Positions 54,243-62,546 of a stretch of 64,000 nucleotides of DNA are shown here, piece after piece. The stretch comes from Trinickia caryophylli (GTDB lineage: Bacteria; Pseudomonadota; Gammaproteobacteria; Burkholderiales; Burkholderiaceae): assembly GCF_034424545.1 (NCBI RefSeq), contig NZ_CP139970.1:682001-746000 (forward strand). Direction: 5' to 3'. The notes under the pieces were generated by a model. It did no database searches, had not been told where the DNA came from, and was given only the letters and a program-made list of their open reading frames with translations. The position numbers were made by a program, and so were the translations under genes. The number at the start of each line of letters is the position of its first letter. The stretch's first letter is position 1.

Positions 54243-55703
54243 TCACCCCGCGATCATCGCTGCCGCCTGGCGGTACCACGTGGCCAGATACGGTGGAATG
54301 TAAAGTCCCAGCATCAGGCCGAGCCCCAGGTGAACGAACACCGGCACCAGTGCCGGCCGGTGCTCGAGCGGCTTGGCCGTCGTCGTTCCGCCGAGCACCA
54401 TCCCCTGCACGCGTGCGAAGATCGCCGCAAATGCGACGGCGAGCCCGAGCAGCAAGAGCGGAGCGGTCCATGGCAGCACGTTCATTGCGGTCGTCAGGAT
54501 CAGGAACTCGCTCGCGAATACGCCGAACGGCGGCAAACCGAGAATCGCGAGCGTACCGAGCATCATCCCCCAGCCGACCGTCGGGCTGACCTGCAGCAGC
54601 CCGCGAATGCCATCGATCGCCTGCGTGCCCGCCTTCTGCGCCGCGTGGCCGACCGCAAAGAAGATCGCCGATTTGACGAGCGAGTGAACCGTCATATGGA
54701 GCAGGCCGGCGAACGTAGCGATCGGGCCGCCGAGCCCGAATGCGAACGTCATCAGCCCCATGTGCTCGATCGACGAGTACGAGAAGAGCCGCTTCACGTC
54801 CTTCTGCCGGAACAGGGAGAACGACGCGATCAGCACCGACACCAGCCCGAACCCGACGAGCAGCGTGCCCGGCAGGCCATTTCCGAGCGCGCCGTCGGCC
54901 AGCACCTTGCAGCGCAACACCGCGTACAGCGCAACGTTCAGAAGCAGCCCGGACAGGACCGCGGAGATCGGCGTCGGGCCTTCGGCGTGCGCATCCGGCA
55001 GCCAGCTATGCATCGGCACGAGCCCGACTTTGGTGCCATAGCCGACGAGCAGAAATACGAAAGCGATCGATACGATCGTCGGATCGAGCTGGGTCTTGAC
55101 CGCGGCAAGGCTGGTCCAGAGTAGCGCATCGCCGCCGGTCAGTTGCCGGCTCGCCGCGAGGTACAACAGGATCGTGCCGAACAGCGCCTGTGCGATACCG
55201 ACGCCGCACAGAATGAAGTACTTCCACGCGGCCTCGAGGCTGGCGGCCGTCCGATAGACGCTGACGAGCAACACCGTGGCAAGCGTGGCGGCTTCCATCG
55301 CGACCCACAGCACGCCCAGGTTGTCGGTGAGGAGCGCGAGCAGCATCGCGAACATGAAGAGCTGGTACATGCTGTGATAAAGGCGCATCCGCGCGGCCGT
55401 CATACGGCCGCGCGCTTCCTCGACCTGCATGTACGGCCGGGAAAACAGCGATGTCGTCCAGCCCACAAACGCGGTCAGCGCGACCAGATAGACGTTGAGC
55501 GGATCGACGAAGAACGCCTGGCCGAACGCGAAAGAGCCGTGTTCGACGGTGCGTGCCGCGAGCACGAGCGTCGCCGCGAACGTCAGCAGGCTGATGCCGG
55601 CGTTCAGGCTGCGCGCGACGCGGCTCGGCCGCACGCATGCGAGGCATCCGGCTCCCACGAGCGGAATGCCCAGCACGGCGAGCACGACGTAGGCTTCATT
55701 CAT
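54243..55703 (-). CDS. hyfF: HyfF/NuoN-like proton-pumping membrane subunit
   Basis: A 486-residue antiporter-like subunit with about 13-14 membrane helices. Family charges are in place: the glutamate in LWVAMEAATLATV, the lysine in GYGTKVGLVPMHSWLPDAHAEGPTPISAVLSG, and the conserved K/H region KDVKRLFSYSSIEHMGLM. These form the proton channel in complex I relatives. It overlaps hyfE by 8 bp. Confidence 0.92.
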   Translation of the reverse strand: MNEAYVVLAVLGIPLVGAGCLACVRPSRVARSLNAGISLLTFAATLVLAARTVEHGSFAFGQAFFVDPLNVYLVALTAFVGWTTSLFSRPYMQVEEARGRMTAARMRLYHSMYQLFMFAMLLALLTDNLGVLWVAMEAATLATVLLVSVYRTAASLEAAWKYFILCGVGIAQALFGTILLYLAASRQLTGGDALLWTSLAAVKTQLDPTIVSIAFVFLLVGYGTKVGLVPMHSWLPDAHAEGPTPISAVLSGLLLNVALYAVLRCKVLADGALGNGLPGTLLVGFGLVSVLIASFSLFRQKDVKRLFSYSSIEHMGLMTFAFGLGGPIATFAGLLHMTVHSLVKSAIFFAVGHAAQKAGTQAIDGIRGLLQVSPTVGWGMMLGTLAILGLPPFGVFASEFLILTTAMNVLPWTAPLLLLGLAVAFAAIFARVQGMVLGGTTTAKPLEHRPALVPVFVHLGLGLMLGLYIPPYLATWYRQAAAMIAG

Positions 55704-56358
55704 CTTTGAGTTTCTCGAGATGATGGATGTCGAGGCTGTCGAATTGCTCGCGAATCTGGAACATGAACACGCCCAGAATCAGGATGCCGACCAGTACATC
55801 GAGCCCGATGCCGAGCTCGACGATCATCGGCATGCCGTTGGTGGCGGCCGTGGCCGCAAAGAAGAGCCCGTTCTCCATCGAGAGAAAGCCGATAACCTGC
55901 GGAATGGCTTTCGCTCGCGTGATCATCGCCATGAACGACAGCAGCACACACGCGAGCGCGATGCCGAGCGTGCCGCGCGCGACCGACGTCGCGAGCTGGC
56001 TGATGGGCGAGGCAACGTTGAACGCGATGATCACGAGCACGATGCCGATCAGAAGCGTCGTCGGGATATTGATGAGCGGCTCGACGTCGGCCTGAACGTC
56101 GAGCTTGCGCACGAGCCGATACAGGATCCACGGAATCAGGCCGACCTTCAACGCGAGCGTGAGCCCGGCCGACACGTACAGGTGCGCGTCGCCCGTGACG
56201 AAGCCGAGAATCAGGTTCGCCGACACGAGTGCGATGCCCTGCAACGTGTAGAGGTGGATCAGCGACCAGATCCGGCGCTGGCTCAGCATCGCGAACGACA
56301 GCAACAGCAGGACCGCTGCGAGGAAGTTGATCAGTTGCGCCGCGTAACCGTGCATCAT
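55696..56358 (-). CDS. hyfE: HyfE-like membrane subunit (NuoK-related)
   Basis: A 220-residue membrane protein with about six hydrophobic helices, matching HyfE in length; its C-terminal half relates to NuoK. MENGLFFAATAATNGMPMIVELGIGLDVLVGILILGVF carries the membrane glutamates expected for proton conduction. Its ATG overlaps the hyfC stop by 4 bp (ATGA). Confidence 0.9.
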   Translation of the reverse strand: MMHGYAAQLINFLAAVLLLLSFAMLSQRRIWSLIHLYTLQGIALVSANLILGFVTGDAHLYVSAGLTLALKVGLIPWILYRLVRKLDVQADVEPLINIPTTLLIGIVLVIIAFNVASPISQLATSVARGTLGIALACVLLSFMAMITRAKAIPQVIGFLSMENGLFFAATAATNGMPMIVELGIGLDVLVGILILGVFMFQIREQFDSLDIHHLEKLKDE

Positions 56359-57305
56359 GCCCCCAACAGCAGGTGGACGAGCATGCCGATCACGGCCAGA
56401 AGAAAGGCGGTCGCCAGGAATTCAGGCACGCGGAAGATGCGCATCTTCGCATTGACCGTCTCGACGAGCGCGAGCGCGGCACCGCCCACCAGCAGCTTGA
56501 CGAAGAGCGCCGGCACCGCCACCACCAGCGCGAGCGGATTGCCCGCATTCGCGATGCCCCACGGCATGAACAACGCGAGGCCAATGCACGAATAAGCAAA
56601 CAGCTTGAGGCTGGCTGCCCACTCCATGAAAGCGAGGTGCCGCCCCGAATATTCGAGGATCAGCGCTTCGTGGATCATCGTCAGTTCGAGATGGGTGGTC
56701 GGATTGTCGACCGGCAGCCGTGCGTTTTCGGCAAGCGATACGAGTGTGAACGCGATACCCGCGAAGGCCAGGCTTGGATAGATCGCAAACTCGCCGTGGC
56801 CCAGCGTTGCGACGATGCTTGTCAGCAGCGTCGAGCGCGTGATCAGCGAGGCCGACAGCAGCACCATCAGCAGCGCCGGTTCCGCGAGGAAACCGATCAG
56901 CATCTCGCGGCGAGCGCCAAGCGTGCCGAACGCCGTGCCGACATCCATCGCGGCGAGCGAGAGCGCGACGCGACCGAGCGCAAAGAGGCCGACGAGCGCG
57001 ATCGCGTCTGCGGCGGGCGACAGCGGCAACTCGATCGACAGCGTCGGCACGATTGCACACGCAAGCGTCATCGCCGCCCAGACGACGTACGGTGCGCCGC
57101 GGAAGACCGGGCTCGCGGTATGCGCGACGACCGACTCCTTGTTGAACAGCTTGTGGAGCATCCGGTACGGCTGCCAGATGGAAGGCGCGCGCCGGTTCTG
57201 CAACCACGCGCGGCATTGGTTGACCCAGCCCGTGAGCAGCGGCGCGGCGGCGAGCGCCATCACGATTTCGAGGGTCTGCGATATTACGCCGGACAGTGTC
57301 ACCAT
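56355..57305 (-). CDS. hyfC: HyfC/NuoH-like membrane anchor subunit
   Basis: A 316-residue membrane protein of the NuoH/HycD family that anchors the cytoplasmic arm. Characteristic pieces are QPYRMLHKLFNKESV, ENARLPVDNPTTHLELTMIHEALILEYSG (the conserved acidic loop) and NAKMRIFRVPEFL. The start MVTLSGV was chosen because it overlaps the hyfB stop by only 7 bp; the longer frame is an antiframe of hyfB. Confidence 0.92.
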   Translation of the reverse strand: MVTLSGVISQTLEIVMALAAAPLLTGWVNQCRAWLQNRRAPSIWQPYRMLHKLFNKESVVAHTASPVFRGAPYVVWAAMTLACAIVPTLSIELPLSPAADAIALVGLFALGRVALSLAAMDVGTAFGTLGARREMLIGFLAEPALLMVLLSASLITRSTLLTSIVATLGHGEFAIYPSLAFAGIAFTLVSLAENARLPVDNPTTHLELTMIHEALILEYSGRHLAFMEWAASLKLFAYSCIGLALFMPWGIANAGNPLALVVAVPALFVKLLVGGAALALVETVNAKMRIFRVPEFLATAFLLAVIGMLVHLLLGA

Positions 57306-59305
57306 CGTCTCACCAGCATCAGGAGCATGATCAGCACGACGAAACTGTAAGTCAGGTAAACGGCGATCCTGCCCGTCTGCAAGCGGCCCGCCCAGTCGGC
57401 TACGCGCTGCGTCAGCGCTGCGACAGGCGCGTAGAGCGCGGACCAGGTGCGATCGGTCACCGACATCCGGTAGGACGGTTGCGCGTCGAACGGTGACGGC
57501 AATTGCCGCTCGATGCGCAGCAGCGGCGTGAATATTTCGCGGATCGGCTGCCCGAACCCTTCCGCCGTGTCCTGCATCCGCGCGCTCGTGAACGGAAAGC
57601 CGCAGCTCCACGGCGCCGCGCGGCGTAGACGACCGTGGTAGAGGCGCCTCACCGTCACCCATGCCAGCCCGCAGCACGCGATGAAGAACAGCATGAACAC
57701 AACGGGCATGTAGCTCGCCCGCGCGGTGGACACGGGTACGAACAGCAGCCAACCATGATTGTCGGCGCCGATACCCGCCCCCACCAGCGCACGCGTCACG
57801 CGGTCCAGCAGTTTGACGAACTGCGCAGGCATCAGCCCGAGCAGCACGCTTGCGGCCGCGAACCAGCAGAAGGCGAACCGTTCCCAACCGTTTGCGTCAC
57901 GCGCGCGATTCAGCTTCGCCTCTCGCGGTTGCCCGAGGAACACGATGCCGAAGAACTTGACCATCGTGTAGCCCGCCAGCGCGGCCGACATGGCGACCAG
58001 CGCCGCCACGATCGGCACCGTCATGGCCAGCACCGAGTCCGGCATCCCGGGCGTGAAAAGGAAACTCTGCAGCAGCAGCCACTCGGCGACGAAACCGCTC
58101 AGCGGCGGCAACCCCGCGCTCGCCGCAACGCCTGCGAGCACCGCCCACGCGGTCCATGGCATGAAGCGGATCAGCCCGCCAAGCCTGCCGAGGTTGCGTT
58201 GGCCCGTTGCGTGGAGCACGGCACCCGTGCCGAGGAACAGCAAACTCTTGAACGCCGCATGCGCAACGATCTGGTAGAGCATTGCGGTCATTGCGAGCGC
58301 GGACAGGCTCGACATGCCGTACACGTTGAACAGGACTGCGAGTCCGAGCGCGGCGACCATCAGGCCGATGTTGTCGATCGACGAATACGCGAGCAGGCGT
58401 TTCATATCGACCTGGATTGTGCTGAACACCACGCCGAGCAACGCGGTGCCGATACCCACGACAAGCAGCACGACTCCCCACCAGGCGATCTGCAGGTGCA
58501 GCAGATCGAATAGGGTGCGCAGCAGGCCATAGAGGCCGACTTTCAGCACGAATCCGCTCAGGAGCGCCGACACGGGCGATGGCGCCGCCGGATGGGCCTC
58601 CGGCAGCCACACGTGGAGCGGGAAGATGCCTGCCTTCGCGCCGAATCCGACGAGCGCGAACAGGAACGCGAGCGACGCCCGGAATGCGTCGAGCGACTGC
58701 GCCCGCATGTTGGCAAAGGTGTAGTCGCCGGTACGCGCCTGCAGGGTGCCGAAGCACAGCAGCAGCGCGAGCGCGCCGACGTGCGAGATCAGGAAGTACA
58801 GATAGCCCGCGCGGCGGATCTCGCCGATCCGGTGGTTGGTCATCACGAGAAACGTCGCGGATAGCGTCAGCGCTTCCCAGGCGACCATGAAGACATAGGC
58901 ATCGTCCGCGACGAGCACGAGCGCGATGCTCGCGAGACAGACATGGTATTCGAAGCAGATGAGCCCTGGCGCGGCCCCTTCGCCCTTGCGGAAATAGCCT
59001 GCCGAGAACGCGCCGATTCCCGTGCTGACAAGACCGAGTACAAACAGGAAATAGCCGGACAAGCGGTCGACGCGCAGATGAAAAGGCAGGCCGGGCAGCC
59101 CGATCGGCAGCACCGCCGTGGAGGGCTCGGCGAAGAGGCCGGCGAGCCCCGCCGCGCCCAACAGCAATCCGCCCAGGGCGCCAAGCGGAAACAGGCCATG
59201 CGCGACGAGCCGCGTGCGATGCAGAACCCCGAAGCCCAGCGTACCGATCACGAGCCAGGCGGCAACGACCAGCAGAACCAAATGGACGACAGGCACGGAT
59301 GCCAT
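57299..59305 (-). CDS. hyfB: HyfB/NuoL-like proton-pumping membrane subunit
   Basis: A 668-residue antiporter-like subunit with ~16 helices. Motifs include VAWEALTLSATFLVM (TM5 glutamate), GFGAKAGIFPLHVWLPEAHPAAPSPVSALLSG (TM7 lysine) and DMKRLLAYSSIDNIGLM. The C-terminal part has WSCGFPFTSARMQDTAEGFGQPIREIF, as in HyfB/HycC proteins. The start MASVPVVHL was chosen because GGAGG lies 8 nt before it. It is the first gene of the six-gene operon; the promoter should lie in the 374-bp gap that also holds the GATAAC dyad. Confidence 0.92.
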   Translation of the reverse strand: MASVPVVHLVLLVVAAWLVIGTLGFGVLHRTRLVAHGLFPLGALGGLLLGAAGLAGLFAEPSTAVLPIGLPGLPFHLRVDRLSGYFLFVLGLVSTGIGAFSAGYFRKGEGAAPGLICFEYHVCLASIALVLVADDAYVFMVAWEALTLSATFLVMTNHRIGEIRRAGYLYFLISHVGALALLLCFGTLQARTGDYTFANMRAQSLDAFRASLAFLFALVGFGAKAGIFPLHVWLPEAHPAAPSPVSALLSGFVLKVGLYGLLRTLFDLLHLQIAWWGVVLLVVGIGTALLGVVFSTIQVDMKRLLAYSSIDNIGLMVAALGLAVLFNVYGMSSLSALAMTAMLYQIVAHAAFKSLLFLGTGAVLHATGQRNLGRLGGLIRFMPWTAWAVLAGVAASAGLPPLSGFVAEWLLLQSFLFTPGMPDSVLAMTVPIVAALVAMSAALAGYTMVKFFGIVFLGQPREAKLNRARDANGWERFAFCWFAAASVLLGLMPAQFVKLLDRVTRALVGAGIGADNHGWLLFVPVSTARASYMPVVFMLFFIACCGLAWVTVRRLYHGRLRRAAPWSCGFPFTSARMQDTAEGFGQPIREIFTPLLRIERQLPSPFDAQPSYRMSVTDRTWSALYAPVAALTQRVADWAGRLQTGRIAVYLTYSFVVLIMLLMLVRRW

Positions 59306-59417
59306 CCGGAATGCCTCCAGTACGCTCGGGCGGACGACGTGTATGGAAAGGCCGCAGATTGAAGCCGCATTTTCGAGCGCACTATGACGCCGAAAGACAC
59401 GTCGAAAGACCAATCCA

Positions 59418-59445
59418 GATAACAGGGTATAGTCATACCGTTATC
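59418..59445. promoter_or_regulatory. Dyad GATAAC-AGGGTAT-AGTC-ATACC-GTTATC, candidate RHH operator
   Basis: Outer arms GATAAC (59418-59423) and GTTATC (59440-59445) enclose inner arms GGTAT and ATACC around AGTC. The right arm with its flank, CGTTATCAT (59439-59447), is repeated exactly at 59651-59659. Ribbon-helix-helix regulators bind short paired repeats and often their own promoter, so both sites fit the adjacent RHH protein. Confidence 0.5.
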
Positions 59446-59642
59446 ATGTAAACCTCATGCGTGCCGAATCCGTTGCGCATGCGGCGGCTTGCCTCGATGC
59501 CGGGTCCGGCGTCGCCTGCCCTGTCCTTGACGCCGACGGGAGGCACGTGATGACCGTGTGCGCTCGCGCGGGCACCCGTGTTCCCGCAGGCCGTCACACT
59601 TGACGAAGTTGAGGCGGTTCAAGCGCTTGCAGGCTGATGTAT

Positions 59643-59659
59643 TATAATTTCGTTATCAT
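59643..59659 (+). promoter_or_regulatory. -10 element TATAAT and CGTTATCAT half-site before the RHH gene
   Basis: TATAAT at 59643-59648, with a weak TTCAAG 19 bp upstream, ends 31 bp before the RHH ATG. The half-site CGTTATCAT at 59651-59659 covers the predicted start site, the position expected for autorepression. Confidence 0.5.
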
Positions 59660-59679
59660 ATCCGCCGACTCTCCTGGCA

Positions 59680-59877
59680 ATGGAAACGAAAACCGCGCGT
59701 CTGACCATCCTGATCGATCCTGCCAAGAAAGAGGCGTTCGAAATGCTCTGTGCGGCGCAGGATCTCACGTCGTCACAAGTCGTGCGGCAACTGATCCGCG
59801 AGTATCTCGAGCGGCACGGCGTGAGCTATAAGACGAAAAGCCCCCTCGGCAAGCGAGTCAAGCCAGGCGAGCGCTAA
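59680..59877 (+). CDS. Ribbon-helix-helix (CopG/Arc-type) DNA-binding protein
   Basis: A 65-residue protein. An N-terminal beta strand (TKTARLTILID) is followed by two helices (PAKKEAFEMLCAAQ, TSSQVVRQLIREYLERHG) and a basic tail, the standard ribbon-helix-helix layout. It probably binds DNA as a dimer. No toxin gene is adjacent, so it reads as a stand-alone regulator rather than an antitoxin. Its neighbours are the divergent hyf-like operon and its own promoter, both with copies of a GTTATC motif. Confidence 0.82.
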   Translation: METKTARLTILIDPAKKEAFEMLCAAQDLTSSQVVRQLIREYLERHGVSYKTKSPLGKRVKPGER

Positions 59878-60162
59878 GCCAAAACCCGAGCCCGGACAGA
59901 TCGCACGCCGATTCCCCGTGCGCACGCCCTGGCGCGTGCCAGTTCAACCGTCTCGGATCGACACGGGCAAGCGCCCGCGGCAGACGGCAAAGAATCGATA
60001 TCCACGCCACTGATCCGGCATTCCTTCCGCGACGAGCACTCATGCGCGTCCGGGTGTCGTCCCGCGGCAAGTCGCCCTCGCCGCGCGAACTACTTCAGCC
60101 ATGCATTCGTCGACGTTCGGTACTCGCGTAGACGAATGCGCCGTCGCGCCCCCTGCTCCGCA

Positions 60163-60227
60163 GCGGGTATTGAGCGGGTATTGAGCGGGTATTGAGCGGG
60201 TATTGAGCGGGTATTGAGCGGGTATTG
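60163..60227. repeat. Tandem repeat, 11-bp unit GCGGGTATTGA, 5.9 copies
   Basis: Five perfect copies from 60163 to 60217 and a sixth missing only its last base (60218-60227). The unit is close to one helical turn and not a multiple of three, so it is not a protein repeat. It ends 27 bp upstream of the predicted -35 of the following gene. Confidence 0.95.
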
Positions 60228-60254
60228 GTCTGCACACATGGCATTACAATGAAA

Positions 60255-60284
60255 TACACATGGCATCAGGCTCTGGACTATAAT
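60255..60284 (+). promoter_or_regulatory. Probable promoter of the 60341 gene
   Basis: TACACA (60255-60260), an 18-bp spacer and a perfect TATAAT (60279-60284), 56 bp before the ATG. The -35 matches four of six consensus bases. Confidence 0.55.
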
Positions 60285-60340
60285 GTCTCGTTCGCCGCAT
60301 TTTCGCCGGAATTGCGGGCGGATCTGCGGAGGTAGTCGAC

Positions 60341-60787
60341 ATGTTCGATCTGGATGGGATGCTGCTGTTGCCCGATCGGCGAGCCGCGTCCCTGCTGGAA
60401 ATCGCGGGAAGCCGGGGGCTCATCGTCGTAGGCGTCGGGCGCGGGGGTGAACGCGGGTTCCAGATGCTCCACCGCTTCCATCACGTGGGGGAACAGCTCG
60501 CGGCAGCAGGTACCCACCTGGCATTCGTTTATCCGGCGGAATCGGCCCGGCACGTCATGGATTCGATCTCGGTTTCCAGTGCGCGGTTTCGGCACCATCC
60601 TCGCTTGCTCCTCGATGCGGATAGCTGCTGCTTTCGGCACGGCGTCCCCCCGCGGCTGCTGAGCGCCGTGCACCTGAGTTGCGAAATGAAGCGACGCGCT
60701 GGCATCGATGTCGATGTTCGCGACCCGGCGTGGGAAACCGAGTTCCTGGCGTTTCTGATGGCCTGCCAAATCACCCTCTCGGACTGA
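60341..60787 (+). CDS. Hypothetical protein, possibly thioredoxin-fold
   Basis: A 148-residue soluble protein starting MFDLDGMLLLPDRRAASLLEI. The pattern of a glycine turn, a beta strand (GLIVVGVGRGG), a helix (RGFQMLHRFHHVGEQLAAAGTHLAFVYPA) and a later strand loosely recalls redoxin-family proteins, but there is no CxxC at the expected place, so the fold is a guess. GGAGG lies 8 nt before the ATG and a TATAAT promoter precedes it. The opposite-strand frame is arginine/glutamine-rich and was taken as a shadow. Confidence 0.65.
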   Translation: MFDLDGMLLLPDRRAASLLEIAGSRGLIVVGVGRGGERGFQMLHRFHHVGEQLAAAGTHLAFVYPAESARHVMDSISVSSARFRHHPRLLLDADSCCFRHGVPPRLLSAVHLSCEMKRRAGIDVDVRDPAWETEFLAFLMACQITLSD

Positions 60788-60889
60788 ACCGTACACCTGC
60801 TCCGAGGCGCTGACAGGGAACATGGCGACCATCGTCTGACGTAATGGCATTGCACGCCGATGTCGAACTACGCGTATTTTGGAGAAACA

Positions 60890-61111
60890 ATGAACGGCAA
60901 CGACACGTCAAACGCCCGAACCATTTCGGGATCGGCAATCTGCGCACTGGAACGCCTTGCGGAAGCGCGCTACGGCCGGGTTTCCGCAGCGCCGGGGTGG
61001 TCCATCACCCGCGAACTCGTCAGCGCGGGATTTGCGAGCTATGCCACAAGCGGGCGCTCGGGCATCGCTATTACCACTGCGGGGCGAACGTTCCTTAAGA
61101 GCCGGAAATAG
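60890..61111 (+). CDS. Small hypothetical protein (73 aa)
   Basis: Encodes MNGNDTSNARTISGSAICALERLAEARYG.. and ends with SGIAITTAGRTFLKSRK, which resembles the wing of a winged-helix domain, though this is weak. The start was set at ATG 60890 because GGAG lies 5 nt before it; an in-frame ATG at 60860 is possible. It follows the 60341 gene in the same direction after ~100 bp. Function unknown. Confidence 0.55.
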   Translation: MNGNDTSNARTISGSAICALERLAEARYGRVSAAPGWSITRELVSAGFASYATSGRSGIAITTAGRTFLKSRK

Positions 61112-61344
61112 CCGGTACCATTCGGCGGGACGTTCCGAGGAATGTCACGCATATCATGGAAAGAGACAAGCGTCTCTCACTGCCTGGATGCCGGCGTTGC
61201 TCGACGCAAGCTTCGCCGGATTACTACGAGCGGGTCCATAACTCGTTCGGCGTGGTCCCGGGGCGTGCGCGGGACAGGAGCACACGACATGCTCACGCAA
61301 GCCCGGTCGATCGAGCGCGCTGCGCGATGTGATCGATTACCTCG

Positions 61345-61881
61345 TCAAGGCGCGAGCGCGTAATCCAAGGGCCAACGTTTCCGCAAAAAGTCGATGATGT
61401 TCATATCGAGCCCAGGCGATCCGTAGGTCCAGAAGACCCCCACTGGATCGAGCTTGCTCAGCTTCTCGCACCGAATACCCGCATACGTGACCGGCAAACT
61501 CCGCATGCGATACCATTCGACGTCGGCTGCGGCCGCCGTGTCGTCGCAGTAGAACAACCACTCGGCCGCGAATGCGCCTTGTACGCGTTCGAGCTCATGA
61601 CTTACGTCCTCCGGCACCGGCGAGTGGCGGCCCGCATCGATTTCCAACGGCGGATACGCGAGCACCCAATCGCTGCGGACGTCGTTTTCCACGCTGTGAT
61701 AAAAAGCGGTCTCATGCGTGGAGTAGTAGCGATCGAGCACGAAGTACGCAGCAGTGAAATTACCGCCGGCCGGCCCTGTGTACCAGCCGTAGACGTTGTC
61801 GCCCTCGACGATGAGCGTCACGGCGCAGATGAGCCCCTGCCCATCCGGCTGGTACGCCAGAAAGCTGAAAGGTTCGATCAT
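61345..61881 (-). CDS. Hypothetical protein (178 aa)
   Basis: Starts MIEPFSFLAYQPDGQGLICAV and contains VYGWYTGPAGGNFTAAYFVLD and SKLDPVGVFWTYGSPGLDMNIIDFL. It is rich in aromatic residues, has no signal peptide or membrane helix, and no family was recognised. A GGAGAA site lies just before the ATG. It stands alone, facing the small genes to its left, in a stretch that otherwise looks decayed. Confidence 0.65.
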   Translation of the reverse strand: MIEPFSFLAYQPDGQGLICAVTLIVEGDNVYGWYTGPAGGNFTAAYFVLDRYYSTHETAFYHSVENDVRSDWVLAYPPLEIDAGRHSPVPEDVSHELERVQGAFAAEWLFYCDDTAAAADVEWYRMRSLPVTYAGIRCEKLSKLDPVGVFWTYGSPGLDMNIIDFLRKRWPLDYALAP

Positions 61882-62546
61882 TCTCTTTCTCCTCGAACCC
61901 GATCGGCGTAAGCAGGCTCGGGTGATTTGCAAAGAAGTATTGATTCGCACGCGTGCTGGGAGACGTCTGCGGTTTCAGCCGCGCAGTGCCAGCGTTGGTC
62001 CACGCCGCGGCGCAGCCTGTCAAAACGGCACCGGCCGTGCGCCTCGGTATAGCGGCACCTGTCTCCCATCGAACATTTTCACGCTCAGCGTATGACAGGT
62101 AACGCCGATCGAGTTGACCTGCATCAACGGACGAATTCGACGGCACGCCTCTTCGTGCGGGCAGGCGCGCATATGCTGCCCGGCACCCGGCACCCGGCAT
62201 CGAAGATGTTCCGAGCAGTTCTCGGTGGGTTTCCACTTTGGCGATCGTAGCCTCCTCCGCCGCTCTCGGCACAGCACCGCTCATGAACGTGCTCGCAGAG
62301 GGCCATTGCGGACATACGTCGCGCATCCGCGCCGCTTTCCGTCTGCTCTGCGCAAGCTATTTTCTTAGCGCTCGAACATCTGCCGCGATCTTCTCGATTT
62401 CGTTTGTCAGTATCCCCCCCCGAATAGCCGGTCGGTAAGCGATGAAGATCGTTGGAAGTGTCAATGCCAGTGGAAAAATCCCCGCCGGTGTAAGGGCCGA
62501 TGACGAAGACGGCGCTGCCCGCCCTCGACATGCGAGCGAGAAACCG
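61882..62546. other. Decayed or non-coding stretch
   Basis: 665 bp with no well-supported gene. Overlapping short frames change often. The most protein-like piece is a 50-codon minus-strand frame (62020-62172). The plus-strand frame leading into the truncated MFS gene becomes coding-like only at about 62547. A run of CCGGCACC-like repeats occurs near 62179-62199. This fits a recombination scar at an island edge. Confidence 0.45.
62020..62172 (-). CDS. Possible small ORF (50 aa), uncertain
   Basis: Reads MRACPHEEACRRIRPLMQVN and ends GRQVPLYRGARPVPF. Amino-acid make-up is plausible with two cysteine/histidine clusters, but there is no good ribosome site and no family was recognised. It could be the tail of a decayed gene. 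Confidence 0.25.
   Translation of the reverse strand: MRACPHEEACRRIRPLMQVNSIGVTCHTLSVKMFDGRQVPLYRGARPVPF

Larger units (their letters stand above)
59306..59679. other. Divergent regulatory region between hyf-like operon and RHH gene
   Basis: 374 bp without a gene. It contains a GATAAC/GTTATC dyad near 59418-59445 that overlaps a possible minus-strand promoter (TTTACA at 59452-59447, TATACC at 59431-59426, 15-bp spacer). At 59641-59659 it contains ATTATAAT followed by a second CGTTATCAT copy just before the RHH gene. Confidence 0.55.
59878..60340. other. Intergenic region with tandem repeat, no gene seen
   Basis: 463 bp between the RHH gene and the next plus-strand gene. It contains an 11-bp tandem repeat (60163-60227) and a likely promoter (60255-60284). 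No frame in the first 285 bp has coding character. Confidence 0.5.

Noticed and set aside
59680..59877. Antitoxin of a toxin-antitoxin pair
   Set aside because: No toxin-like ORF lies within the flanking 400 bp on either side; the protein fits a stand-alone RHH regulator better.
60163..60227. CRISPR array or plasmid-type iterons
   Set aside because: Units are 11 bp and directly adjacent with no spacers, no cas genes, no Rep gene and no DnaA boxes nearby.
60278..60850. 190-codon minus-strand frame opposite the 60341 gene
   Set aside because: It has no ribosome site, and the plus frame has a good ribosome site, a TATAAT promoter and more protein-like composition.
61142..61363. Plus-strand 73-codon frame between the small genes
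   Set aside because: No ribosome site, Arg/Ser-rich composition and no recognisable domain.
62124..62531. Minus-strand 135-codon frame starting MSRAGSAVFVIGPYTGG
   Set aside because: The first part looks protein-like, but the rest is low-complexity Arg/Gly with no domain. It could be a gene remnant and is covered by the decayed-stretch entry.
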